From Atrina japonica (taxonomy: Eukaryota; Mollusca; Bivalvia; Pterioida; Pinnidae): a DNA stretch of 64,000 nt. Every line of letters starts with the position of its first letter. Within the stretch, counting starts at the first letter, position 1. Where the stretch lies: contig BROG01000936.1 in the NCBI GenBank assembly GCA_030159075.1, forward strand, positions 147,542 to 211,541, given 5' to 3'. The translations under genes and the position numbers were made by a program. The notes beneath the pieces are model-generated. The model had not been told where the DNA came from, made no database searches, and worked only from the letters and a program-made list of their open reading frames with translations. Positions 23,885 to 35,253 of the stretch are shown piece by piece.

Positions 23885-23985
23885 GGCTTGAAAATTACAC
23901 TTTCATTTTTAATTCGCCCTCTCATCTAAGGATGAAAATGATGAAAAAATTAAACGGGAGCGAAAATTTTCAGATATACAGTATA
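23885..23985. mobile_element. MITE of the GAAAATTTTC family (copy 2)
   Basis: GCTTGAAAATTACACTTTCA at the left and GCGAAAATTTTCAGATATAC at the right are inverted; the interior has AATTCGCCCTCTCATC and GATGAAAATGATGAAAA. It matches 46740-46840 along its length. Confidence 0.7.
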
Positions 23986-25903
23986 CTCAATCTATTTCAA
24001 ACTACAGCAATCTGTCTTTACAGAATAACCTTAACTTTTTAGTTTGACTATTAGCTTTTTGTAAACACTTTTGTATTGACATTTCACTTCAAAATATTTT
24101 ATGAATAACATGTGTTCTTTATAATAAATAAAAGAATATGGAAACCGTAATACACAAATATCAAATCAGGTACATGTAGCATTAACTCGGGTAACAATCA
24201 TATCTGAATTTGTGTGACATGTGTAGATAGCTTAAAATTCAGCAGATTTCCCCATCACCTGTAGATATATTTGTCAGAGTAGAAGGAGAGAGTTATGTCA
24301 ATTTATTTTTAGCTTACTTCTATGAAGTTGGGGTGCTTCATCTTCCCAAGTCAAGGTTTTAAATTCTGATCCACTTCATTCCTTATATACCTTAGCAGAT
24401 TTGGCCTGTCTATTGTGACTGCACGGCGTCTATTTCAATTGGCTGCAACAACCATTGAATGAACCAATCAGAACACATCTAGCAATCGACCACATGATAG
24501 AGGAGAAAGTATACGTAAGCACAGAATAATTTCGACGTGCAGGCTATGCCATGAGTACTTATGTTATCATTACAGTGTCCAGTTAAAAAGAAATTACTGT
24601 TCTCGGGGAAAATAGCGAAATTAAACAAATATCCATCAGAGAAATTGAGCAAAAGTTACAAAGTTCAGATAAGGTTGTCTTATTTGCTATAAACAGGGAT
24701 GTAAATAACACGTTCTATACGTCCCTGCCATAAATAATAACCTGGGTCCAGCACTATATATCTTAGGATTTACTTAAGTCTTAGAAATGGAACTAACTTT
24801 GTCATATCCTGAAAACTGATTGGCTGAGTAGGTCAAGTTGATAAAAATCTCAGACTTCAGTAAGTTCTGAAGATTTATGATGTCATATACTGGATTATGG
24901 CAGTTTTTAACTTGTGTCAAAATTTCAGTCATCAGTAAAATGCTTACCGGTATATACCATTATTTTCAATTGTTAAATTATTTGTGTATACGCTTGTTTA
25001 TTCTCCTTTTTTTTTTCTTTTTTTTTTTTGTTTATGCTGTTTATAGCACTGTAGATATATAATCCTGGGAAACATCTATTTTTTGAAAAGTATTTGACCA
25101 CCTTGCTGTCTTTTATGTAACTTTTGATATGTTACAGAGTACAAACTCCTTAAACAGATGTTACTATTTATATGTACTAATGTCTGACTAAAATACCATT
25201 TTATGATAGGGCCATTCTAAGTTTTTTTTCTATGTTAAGCATCCACCCTGATTACAAAATCTTAACTACCTATTCGAGAAAAACAAAAACAAAAAAACAA
25301 AAAACAATCATTACCTGATGAAAACACAAAACTATTCAATTATAATTGTGATCATTTATGATTAATAGAAATGAATGACATCAGGTTATGGAGTTGAGTT
25401 GAGTAAATGGGTTCTACTAATCAGAGTAGGCTACAGTATCCTGAGTGTGCAAGAGATCTTGAAATATTTGATGATAGATCTATATTAGCTTTATTTTATC
25501 TGAACTCTATGCCTGCATCTAACCAACTTCAAAAATTAAACGCTTTCATTCCATGAGTTGTAAAGAACAATATGCATTCCCTGATTTCCAATTGTTTTTT
25601 TTTACATATATGATGTTCTAAACAAAAGCGCATGCAGACGCTTAACATAGAAACAAATCGGATTGGCTTAAATGTGTTCCTGCTAATCTCACCTGCGCAC
25701 AAACATTTCTAACAAATAGTATCCAATGGAAGACAAATTGTTCTCTGTGTACGGTCTGTACTTTATTGGGTATGATTTTTGTTGGGATTGAAACTTCTTG
25801 ATACCACTCAGAAGTGTTTGTGCGCAAGGGAGATTAGTTATCACAATTATTGTGAAAGAGTCTATTGTATATATGTACATGTATATATAAACATACATGT
25901 TTA
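23986..25903. other. Downstream of TMEM160-like exon 4; no supported gene
   Basis: AT-rich sequence with a T-rich tract at 25007-25030. I looked for a last TMEM160 exon encoding a third membrane segment. Short acceptor-like sites at 25132 and 26235 lead to stops within about 20 codons and carry no family similarity. The 71-bp span 25774-25844 is roughly unique sequence. Nothing else is recognised. Confidence 0.5.
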
Positions 25904-26074
25904 TACAGTGGAACCTCACCTAAGACCACCTCACATAGGAGACCATAAATATTCAGTCTCTTGAAAATTTCTGGAGGAATATTAAATACATCCAGATCTC
26001 CATTTAGGAAACCACCAGACTAATCAGACCACTTTAAACCAGTCAGTCAGTCTTTATAGCAAGGTTCTAATATA
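25904..26074. mobile_element. MITE, TACAGTGGAACCTCACC end
   Basis: Begins TACAGTGGAACCTCACCTAA and continues with GACCACC words. The right end GCAAGGTTCTAATATA is a degraded inverse of the left end. Same terminal class as 2410-2568 and 21778-21959. Confidence 0.6.
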
Positions 26075-27640
26075 TCTATATAAAGACTATAGTTATATGA
26101 TTTTACATTTAATTGTGATGAGTGTAATTTATACTTATATACACTTATAGCTTTACCAATTGTATGACTTAACATACTTTTTGATGAATTTTAGAATTAT
26201 TGCAACTTGATAAAAACACTTGAATGTGTATGTTATAGATTGTTGTGTATTTATTGTGAGTTTCTGTTTGTTGATATTGGTAATATTTTTGTTGGAATAT
26301 GATGCCATTAATAGTAAATTTTTTCGTTTTTTTTTTCATTGAATTATTGATGATTTTATTAATAATGCTTTTGATATTATATAATCAAATTTTGTCAATT
26401 TCAAACAATTTCATCAGCTGAAGACTTTCTATAGTTTAATTAAATACTATAAGCTCAATTTTGTGAGTTAGCCCCAGCCACTAACAGAGCAATTTTCTAA
26501 CAGTAAACATTACGTCACTACAGTGACACAAGTGACTTAATAGTGACCGAATGACAAATTGTAAACAATATACACACAAAAGTTCTTTTTTCTTTTCACT
26601 TACATTGTACTGGTCCTTACTAACCATCCAGTATTCTCTCTACACAGGGTCATGCAAAGTGCACCAGTAAAAAGTTTGGTGTATTTCCTATACATACCAT
26701 TATAATACGGTATTTAATTCTCAAAAAATTAGTGTCATGTTTTCATTTTTTACATTTAAAGACGATATTAACCATGTAATCTTATTTGCAAATAAAACAG
26801 CAATATTGGTCAGCAACATTAAGAAACAAACTTATGCATGATATGAAGAAAAAAATTCCCATCACAGAAAATTGAAACATTTTTTTCATTAAATTGAAAC
26901 TTAAAGAGTTTCTAGTGAAAGGCTGTGATAGATTGTGGGTTATACATGTAGAATGTAATTTTAATTTCTGCTGGGAAATGTCCAGATTATTTTTATATAC
27001 ACCAAAATATAGACGTACTTTTATAGTGCATAATATTCATACATTGTATCTTTGTACAGCCATATGGATGTGTTGTCTTTTATATATCTTTTTATTTATT
27101 GTTTAACTCATCAACCCCGCAAAACAATGGACTCTTCTTTACGTCAATGACTTAACAGATTTCACATTACAATTTATTTAATATAGAATATTAGAATTTT
27201 GTGAATTTTGTGATCTTATGAAACTGAAGAGCATGTATCTGTACCATGAGCTGAAATAAAACAAATATTTATTTGTCAATTCTTTCTTGCTTTATTTTCT
27301 TGGTTTTCAATACTTGATTGTTGCTGTTAAGATGGACATAGTTTATTTGTGAAACCAATCCTTATCACTAGAATACATTTTGTATACTTCAGTAGACAGA
27401 CAAGGGAGGTAATTCTTAAACCCAGTAGGTGATACTTTCCAGCTTGAAATAGAACAAAATGGGTCAATAGAAAATATTGCCTTAATATAATTATCTCAAA
27501 TATTTTACAACGCTAGAGAAAGAAATATTACCTCAAATTGATCTGCATGCAGAAACTATTTCAGTGGAAATCGTTAGGTCGAAAAGTATAACAGATCCAG
27601 AAAAAGTAATAATAAAATTATTTTGCAAAGATTTATATAA
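26075..27640. other. Intergenic; possible polyadenylation signal at 27255
   Basis: AT-rich with no supported gene. An AATAAA at 27255-27260 followed by a T-rich stretch could end a transcript of the TMEM160-like gene if that gene has a distal last exon. A half copy of the TAACTCATCAACCCC MITE lies at 27105-27160. Confidence 0.4.
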
Positions 27641-28450
27641 AAATTCAAAATAACAGAAGAGTTATTTGCCCCTCTTAGTAGATTTGTCATATTTTTGCTG
27701 TTTTGGGCCATTGTCTTGAAAAGCATAATGGATATAGAGAACGCATGTGAAGCAAAAATGTTCTGCAAGGGCAAATTTTTACAAAATAACTGAAATTGTC
27801 AGGTCAACACTTACCAGAGTTAGTTCTCTTTATGTGGATTTTTCATGATTTTGGCTGATATCCTGAAATGTGTATAACCCAGATAGATTGTGTAAGAAGC
27901 AAAAATATTCAGCACGCAAATATCTTTAAAAAACAACAACAACAATAAAAATAATAGCCTACTGTCATGTCGACGCTTATGAGTTATCTCCCCTTATACG
28001 TGAATGTTTCATGGTTTTGTCTATTTTTGCTTTTATCTTGAAAAGTATAGAGATAATATGTGCGGAACCGTGAAAAATTGTCAGAAGTACGCTTGTGGAA
28101 GTTATATTCCCATTTTAAGTGGATTTTTCATGGCTTTGGTTGTTGAAAATTAGCCTGAATAAATCGAGAGAAAAATATTTGAAACAAAAATATTCGACAC
28201 AAACAGTCGACAAACAGAAAATTGTCCGATGTCGACGCTTATTGGAGTTATTTTTTCTTTTGAGTGGATTTTTTAAGTCAAGTTTACCTGGTATCTTGAT
28301 ACAGACAAAGTGTATGAGGCAAAATGTAATCACGCAAAGATCTGCACAAAATAATATCAACAGACAGAAAATTATCAGATCGACGCCGATTATGGGAGTT
28401 TTTCCCCTTGTAAATTTCATGTTTTCTGCTGTGACGGTCGTTATCTTGAA
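27640..28450. repeat. Degenerate ~150-bp tandem array
   Basis: The phrase GAGTTATTTnCCCCTT...GTGGATTTTTCATGnTTTTG recurs six times, near 27660, 27818, 27980, 28098, 28245 and 28393. Each is followed by ATCTTGAAAAGTATAATAG-like and AAGCAAAAATnTTC words, at spacings of about 118-162 bp. Short overlapping frames on both strands at 28115-28490 are incidental. Confidence 0.8.
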
Positions 28451-29049
28451 AAGTATAATAGAGAGAAACTCCAAAATGCAACCCCATTAATTTGGGCAAT
28501 TTTTTCTTATAAGATAAAGAAGTGAAAATTAAGCACTATTGAAGTTTCTTTTAACATGGAATTAAATCAGTGATATTGTTTAGAACGGATGGTTTTTAGG
28601 GTCTGGAATCCAGAAAAAGGGGCTACCCAAAATACAATTTCTATTGAAACGTCGACGTCAATAGAATCGAAGGTGGGCAGTATGGCCTCGACGTTTTGAA
28701 AGAAATTACCCAAAATCTAAAATTTTCTGGACCCCCTCCCAATGTTTTGTTCTTGTAAGATTTGTGGTGTTTGAAACTACTATTTTGGGTAAATAAATAC
28801 TTTGTCAATTTAATGCAATTTTTTAACATTTGTGGAAAAACGATTCGCAGTGCGACAATTAACTCTGTGAGTGTATAAACTGAACATTTCTGGGAAGCAT
28901 ATCTGCCCCCTGAACCACAGGGAAAACTGTACCGTGTGTTGTTGTGTCTGGAAGCTAAATAACACTTCCAAAATGTATCTCGGGAGCACAGGAGGTCGAA
29001 ACTATGTCAATAAAACAAAATCTAGTATATACATGTGTCTGTATCATTT

Positions 29050-29155
<106 letters not shown>

Positions 29156-29695
29156 AAAATTATACAGTCCTATGTTTATACTAGATCTTATCATAGTCAG
29201 TTCGGCCTCCTATGCTCGGGAGTATACTCCCGAAACCTACAAAAAATGGCGTTGCCGAGTTCCACTTTGATTTCAGGTTAAATTAATCTATCAGTGAAAT
29301 ATTATTTAGATCTAATGATAAAGAGGTCAAAATTCAGTGTATAGAGGATAGCCTCTTATGTCTTGTAAAATTTAAGAAATTACAGGGGAACATATCTCGG
29401 ACCTCTAAGCATTTATCTCTTCACATGGATTGTTGTTAGCGGATTGCCAAGCGTATTTTGGCATCTGGACGTAGATAGGGCTCACATTTTATCCAACACT
29501 TAGAATTACATGTACATGCAATGACCAGAGAGGTTATTTAGCGGTAGCGCAGCGAGAGTGCGTCCCCTAGAGTTGGCAAAATAGGTGTAAAACTTTTATG
29601 TTGTCTAAAAAAAAAAAAGAACAAAAAACAAAAAATAAAAATCGGGATAATGATAACAAATTTTCCAAAAATTGCGCGAATACATTCTATCGGCT

Positions 29696-29793
29696 AGGCC
29701 GAATTTATGCCCTGATTTTGATGACTTTTTAAAATTAAAATCAGGTGCTTTTACCAAGAAAAGTAACTTACAATCAGGGCGGGATTTCGACCT
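29696..29793. mobile_element. Palindromic MITE, AGGCCGAATTTATGCCCTG (copy 1)
   Basis: Left end AGGCCGAATTTATGCCCTGA, right end CAGGGCGGGATTTCGACCT, with inverted TTTTAATTTT-type arms inside. Flanks CTATCGGC and CTATCAGC look like an imperfect target-site duplication. Related to 30832-30930. Confidence 0.75.
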
Positions 29794-30114
29794 ATCTATC
29801 AGCGATATATAAAGCCATACAAATTCGATGTAATCTGCTCTATTTTCACTCGGCCAATCAAAATAATTTTCAAATTTTTGGACTATATTTTCTTGTTTTA
29901 TGAGAATTTTTTTATGAGAAATGTAATAAATAGCACTAAAGCTATATTATTTATCGCTGATATTATTATTCTGCCTCATGCAATGAAATAAACATATTAC
30001 ACTGATTCATATAAATTGGCAAACTCCTCTATTTACCTACCTAAGTCTTTTCCGAACGCAGGATAATCAATGTATCCTCTTTATTCGGCTCGCAGTTTTC
30101 ATCATTATTTGTGT

Positions 30115-30640
30115 TACTTTTAATTATAGGTGATAATGTAGCACAAAAGTGGATGATTTTCCCAATGTTTGTCTAATCTTGTTTCAAAAAGTCTTGTTTT
30201 GGCACTGATGATACTTTCCGGCAAATTATTCCACACGGCTTAAATTATGGTGGCTGATTCGGGACATCGTAATATCGCTTCGTTTAATACAACGCGATGT
30301 TACGATATTACGATACGAAATGACGATATTACGATACGAAATGGCGATACTACGATACGAAATGACGATATTACAAATACGAAATGACGATATTACTATA
30401 TGAAATGACGATATTACGATACGAAATGACGATATTACGATACGAAATGGCGTAGTGGTAATGGTACAACGTTTCTATGATTTCAGTATCCTTGTTTTTA
30501 TACGGACTCCAAACGCTGGCTGCATATTCCAGATGGGGGAGGACCAGAGCTTGCAAAAAAAATCCCATATCAAGATACCTGATTGACCTTCTGATTATTC
30601 CCAGATTCCTGGTTCTGTATAACAGAGACATACTAGTGGC
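30115..30640 (-). mobile_element. LINE ORF2 C-terminal remnant interrupted by a MITE end
   Basis: Minus-strand frame 30631-30478 encodes LGIIRRSIRYLDMGFFLQ..LPHLEYAASVWSPY, typical of the segment after the reverse-transcriptase domain of non-LTR retrotransposons. A second piece at 30235-30115 encodes VWNNLPESIISAKTRLFETR, which matches the usual C-terminal end of such ORF2 proteins. The two pieces are separated by the minisatellite-bearing insertion at 30240-30465. The roughly 100 residues normally found between them are missing, so the copy is dead. Confidence 0.8.
30240..30465. mobile_element. TATGGTGGCTGATT MITE end with internal ~22-bp minisatellite
   Basis: Starts ATGGTGGCTGATTCGGGACA followed by TCGTAATATCG, then seven to eight units of about 21-22 bp (ACGATATTACGATACGAAAT then G). 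The first terminal 14 bases are shared with the element at 59985-60370. The right terminus is missing or degraded. Inserted in a minus-strand LINE remnant. Confidence 0.75.
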
Positions 30641-31702
30641 GTAGCTGGGTCCAGAAAAGTGTGGGGGGACACAAACCGTTCAAAACACCGAGAATGGATT
30701 ACAGGGGCGGATCCAGGAATTTTCAAAGAAGGGGCGTAACTTTTTTCTTTTTTAGGGGGGGGGTGACAAGACGCCATGCGCGTGAAAATGGTGCGTTCTT
30801 TAAGCAGTGGTACAGGAAGAGATCAAAAGGTAGGCCGAACTTTCTGTCCCGATTTTAAACGATTTTTTTGTGGTAAAATCAAGATTTTACCACAAAAATT
30901 CGCTTAAAATCGGGGCAGAAAATTTGGCCTAATCAAAAGGTGGTTTCAAAAGTGGTTTAGGTGTGAGGCTGATGACATTAATTAAACTTGTTTATACTTT
31001 AAAAATTAAAATTTAAACTGAAATTAAAACTGTTTATGCAATGCATACCTCATGGCAAATAGCAGAGTGATGGTTTCAAGTTGGAGTGGTGTAAATCTTA
31101 ATTTAAGTCGCCAAGCGGAGCGAGGTGCGAATTTTTTTTGAAATTTATCTTTAATTTTAATTAATATTTTTTAAAAACTTTTCTGCATCCAGACGCGAAA
31201 ATACGCATAGCAATTCGCTTATAAACCACTTTGATTATCCTTCTCAAAAGAAGATTGGATCGACAAAAAGTTACTAAATGGGACAGATTTTTGGCCTAGT
31301 ATCCCCATACATTGAATTATGACCTCTTTATCGTTAAAAATTTCGTTGATGGATTATGAGGTTTCCTCTAGCTTCCAGACACAAAAAACGCCATTTCCCC
31401 GTGGTCCAGGGTACGCTTCCCAGAAATGTTCAAAGAGTTAATTATCACATTGCGACTTGTTTTTATTCCAACCAATATTGCATTAAATTGACATGCGTAT
31501 CATTTATCAAAAAATAAATTGAGTATCAGCAAACACAAATGCATGAGCATGATGAGGGAGCCCAAAAAATGTTGAAATTTTGAAATTTCTGGGATGCCTT
31601 TTTCTGGATTCCAGACGTGTAGATAGTTTTATGTATAAAAAATGGTTTGTGAGAAAGTGTGGGGAGGGGACATCCCCTGGCCGCCCTGGTACCTACGCCT
31701 AC
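30636..31702. mobile_element. Inverted-end element, GGCGTAGCTGGGTCC / GGTACCTACGCC
   Basis: The left end TAGTGGCGTAGCTGGGTCC and G-rich GTGTGGGGGGACACA, and the right end GTGTGGGGAGGGGACA...CTGGTACCTACGCC, give ends that are partly inverted. The G-rich words recur near 32025-32095 (GTGGGGACACAAACATACTT and inverse). The right arm of the 3-kb inverted repeat lies within it, so the boundaries are uncertain. Confidence 0.45.
30832..30930. mobile_element. Palindromic MITE with 9-10 bp target-site duplication (copy 2)
   Basis: Near-perfect 99-bp hairpin: AGGCCGAACTTTCTGTCCCG, GATTTTAA, a centre GTGGTAAAATC-AA-GATTTTACCAC, and the inverse right arm ending AATTTGGCCT. It is flanked by ATCAAAAGGT at 30822-30831 and again at 30932-30941. 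A 9-10 bp duplication is the size made by Mutator-like transposases. Confidence 0.9.
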
Positions 31703-32650
31703 ATACATGAAATGTGTAAATAATCGGTAAGATGTAACATACATTTTGATACAATGCAAAATTTGCCAAGCTTACAAATAAATTTTCATATTCATGAAAG
31801 CTGAGGAAAAGAAAACGAAAATGTCTTTACCGAAATGATGGGCAACATGGTAGGAAGAGAATATATAATGTAACTGTTTTTGCCGAGCGTATCAAGGCCC
31901 GAAAATTTTGGTAATAATTAGTACGGATTCAGGAAAATCAATTATTCAAGAATTATAACTACTGCCATGAAAAAGTCAAGTATTTAAAAAAAATGTGGCT
32001 GTGTAATAAATGAAATTACCTCAAAAAGTGGGGACACAAACATACTTGTGTCCCCCAGTTTCAAAAGTGGGGGCACGCGCCCCCGCTGCCCCCTTGTCCT
32101 ATACCCTTGCATATATAATATTTTATATGTCTCTGGTTTCCACTTAAATTTGTGGAATCTATCAACATTTAAAAATTGTTGATTTTATATATGAAAGAAG
32201 AAAATGGTGGGAAAAGGGAAAACTTTTGTCACCATGCTATATTTACTTTAGTATAAATTAATTTTAATTTTATTATATAGACAACATCCAATGCCGTAAA
32301 AGCATGTTACTTTTCATGAAAAAATGAAACATGTTACACATTTTTTTTTCTTTTGCGATTCGTACATCGGATATACCGGAATGTTTATTTATTCTATCCG
32401 TTTTAATTTTAGAAACTATGATGCGCCCTTGACTTCCTTATCATTCAGGAGCTCGTGATAATAGGTAGCCCTAACTTATCTTATCACATAATCAGGTAAT
32501 AATACAGTGCAATGTCGACCTAAGGTATCACAACAGATGCATGTCAGCTCTTTAGTTATAAACGACATCGTTACTGTTTGTGTCAATTTACAGAATGTCT
32601 CCATTTAACGTTTATTGTGATAAGATATGGTCGCTCTCGTGTAAATTCTA
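31703..32650. other. Gene-free stretch
   Basis: AT-rich apart from the G/C-rich inverted words at 32025-32100. No exon, RNA gene or complete element recognised. Confidence 0.5.
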
Positions 32651-32654
32651 CACA

Positions 32655-33760
32655 GAGTGACCGGTGCATATAAATACCGAAATTACCACTATTTACCGAA
32701 ATTACCAAATAAATTGCCGAAATGTTACCGAAATTACTATTAAAATGATAGATAATGATGTTATTAATCATGAAAAAATATATATTTAATTTATGTTATG
32801 AACTAAGGCATTGCCTTGAAGCGAGCGCAGCTTTGTCATTGTAACATCGTAATGTAGCATTAAATCGGGTTAGGAAAACCACTGGGTTTGGATTGATGCA
32901 GAGTGTTTTGCATCCAATGTATGTACAGCTCATTTCCTACCTCTTTATCATAAAGTGCTCGCTTCGCTCACTTAAAATCATGCTGAAATTGTTGTCCAAA
33001 TTATAGGTAAGGCATAGTTTTCTTGGAATAATAAGATGTTGGTTAGCTGTCAAAATATATATCTAGGCTGCTACTAACCCGGCTATAACGGGATCAGGCT
33101 GTCATATCTATGCTGTTACTAATCCAGCTATTATGGGATCGGGCTGTACAAAGCCCATTGTAGTCAACCACGTGTATAATTCAACCAATCACTGGAGGAC
33201 TCTGACCGTAAGAGTGCACGGTGATTATTGGACTTGACTCAAGATGCAACATTTCTACAATGAAGATCTCGCTGCCTTCACATAATAAAATTTTTTACTT
33301 TAAATATAATTATTTTAAAGTAAAACAATCATGTCAATTGAATCTTTTTAGTGATATTAGTTGGCTTTCTCATTTGACGATTTTGCAAAGAGATCAGTTA
33401 TGTTTTAAATTGGAAAGCCATTCTATTTGATTTAAGCTAATAATATATATGAATTTAACTATTTGTGCATCTTTTTTAAATTTCTTGTTCAGTTTTATAT
33501 GTAAATCTTTGAAAATCGATCAATAAATGAGATTCAGATTTGTTCATCACAAATCCATGGATATCACTAAATGCACTCTTTTACTTTAACATAATGACAT
33601 TAAAAGTAAAATATTATAAAATAAATGATTTTTTCTGATAAATAACATCATTATCTATTATTTTAGTGGTAATTTCACTAACATTTCTGGTAATTTCAGC
33701 AAATTATTTGGTAATTTTGGCAAATAGTGGTAATTTCGGTATTTATATGCACCCCAGAGT
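32655..33760. mobile_element. ~1.1-kb inverted-repeat element with ~105-bp arms
   Basis: The left arm at about 32661-32765 (GTGCATATAAATACCGAAAT, then repeated TTACCGAAATTAC words) is inverted at about 33645-33752 (AATAACATCATTATCTATTA ... TCGGTATTTATATGCAC). The arms are themselves minisatellite-like (ACCGAAATTAC every 16-24 bp). The interior contains an imperfect ~55-bp direct duplication (GCTGYTACTAAYCCRGCTAT) at 33066-33150 and GCGAGCGCAGC / GCTCGCTTCGCTC words. No coding capacity. Confidence 0.82.
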
Positions 33761-33813
33761 GACAGACATTACACAAGTTTACAATTACAGTTACAGTCAG
33801 TGGTATGTAAACA

Positions 33814-34290
33814 TACAATGGAATCTCGCTGTCTTGAAATTCATGGGACTGTCCCGTTTACTTTGAGATATCCGAAATTCGAGATATCCGAAATTTTCAA
33901 TTCACATATTTTTCAATTCACATATTTTCTATTCTTATTGGACAACGAATGGACTACTGCTTAATTCAAATTAGATTTAAGCAATTATTAATAACACTTT
34001 CATCCTGGCTCGTTAACGGAAGTCGATTGTTCCATGTTTTGCAGGAAAACAAGTAATTGTAAGAATGATTTTTGCATACAAAAATCGCAGATGGTAACTT
34101 TGAGATAACAAGTAATTCTGTAATATTTCGATATTTCGGACCAGAAAAATTCTTTGAGATACGGTAAATTTCGAGGTAGAATCTTCGAGATATCCGGAAT
34201 AAAAGTGTTATAGATATATAGTAAAGTAATCTGGACCAGCCGTTCGACTTTGACATAACTGGAATTTTTGACATAACGAGATTCCCTGTA
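33814..34290. mobile_element. ~480-bp MITE, TACAATGGAATCTCG ends (copy 2)
   Basis: Full-length relative of 20758-21254: left end TACAATGGAATCTCGCTGTC, right end CGAGATTCCCTGTA, interior GCTTAATTCAAATTAGATTT and TTTCGGACCAGAAAAATTC. Short internal duplications (GAGATATCCGAAATT) are present. Same orientation as copy 1. Confidence 0.88.
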
Positions 34291-35102
34291 TATTGAGTAT
34301 TGTAAACTATAGACTATATTATTACATGACTCTCTTATCATCTACTTTCTGATTGGCTTGTTTCATACTTTGACATAATAATAGGTCATAGGTTGACATA
34401 ATAATCCAACACAATGAGCACACTGTTGAGGTCTTACCCAAAAATGGGACAGTGTAAATCTAGTCTAGGACACACCGGTATATCCCGAGTCCCAATGGTT
34501 TTTGTTTTCATCAAAATCTAATTTCATGTACCTGAAATAATTTACCCATACATTGATAATAGTTTATACATACATTTTACATATCATATGTAAAAAATAC
34601 TAACTTTGGTGATGTATTGACTTTGTACAACACATTTTTATTTTTTGAAGAGTGTAAATTTAGACCCTGTTTTTTATATCCCAAAATGTGCTACCTATGT
34701 GATTTCCATAACATAAATGTAAAATGTTTGCTGAGTCTTTAATAATAAGGCATACCAGTATTTAGATCTAGCACTAACCTACCCATGCTTGGACTGGTCA
34801 TATTGTACATATGCCATAGAGCCCAAACAGTTGCAATGTTTGCAGGACTTGTTGATTTCTTTTTCTCCCATATTCACAGAGTTTCGTTATAACTAGTGAA
34901 ACAAACAAATGATCAGCCTGTCATCCACGGGAGGGTGCATGACAAACTACAGGCGTTATGACGTAGAACCCGATCTGTGGCTTCCAGAATGCAGTACATA
35001 TTTATGTCAGACATGACTCAGATATGCGAAGACTTATATAAACATGTAGATCATGCGTAAATCTACATAGACATATATTTAAGAAATGGGAGAAAAATGA
35101 TT

Positions 35103-35253
35103 AATCCCTACCTTGAGAGTATGACAAAAGAACCTTAATCCTAGGGGTAAGATTCTTGAATAACAAACCCTTGGCAAGCCTCGGGTTTGTCATTCAAGAC
35201 TCTTACCCTCAGGTTGAGATTCCTTTGTCATACCTTCAAAGGAGGGGTAGATT
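35103..35253. mobile_element. Long palindrome / MITE, AATCCCTACCTTGAGAG
   Basis: The left arm 35103-35170 (CTTGAGAGTATGACAAAAGA ... GGGTAAGATTCTTGAATAAC) is inverted at 35182-35253 (GTCATTCAAGACTCTTACCC ... AGGGGTAGATT) around a 12-bp loop. Arms are about 70 bp with scattered mismatches. Confidence 0.88.

Noticed and set aside
25132..25195. Candidate last exon of the TMEM160-like gene after TGTTACAG
   Set aside because: In phase, but it encodes only 17 residues without the expected membrane segment. The alternative near 26236 gives six hydrophobic residues and a stop. Neither is convincing.
28115..28499. Overlapping 119-123-codon frames on opposite strands
   Set aside because: Inside a degenerate tandem array, with no splice sites, no similarity and both strands open.
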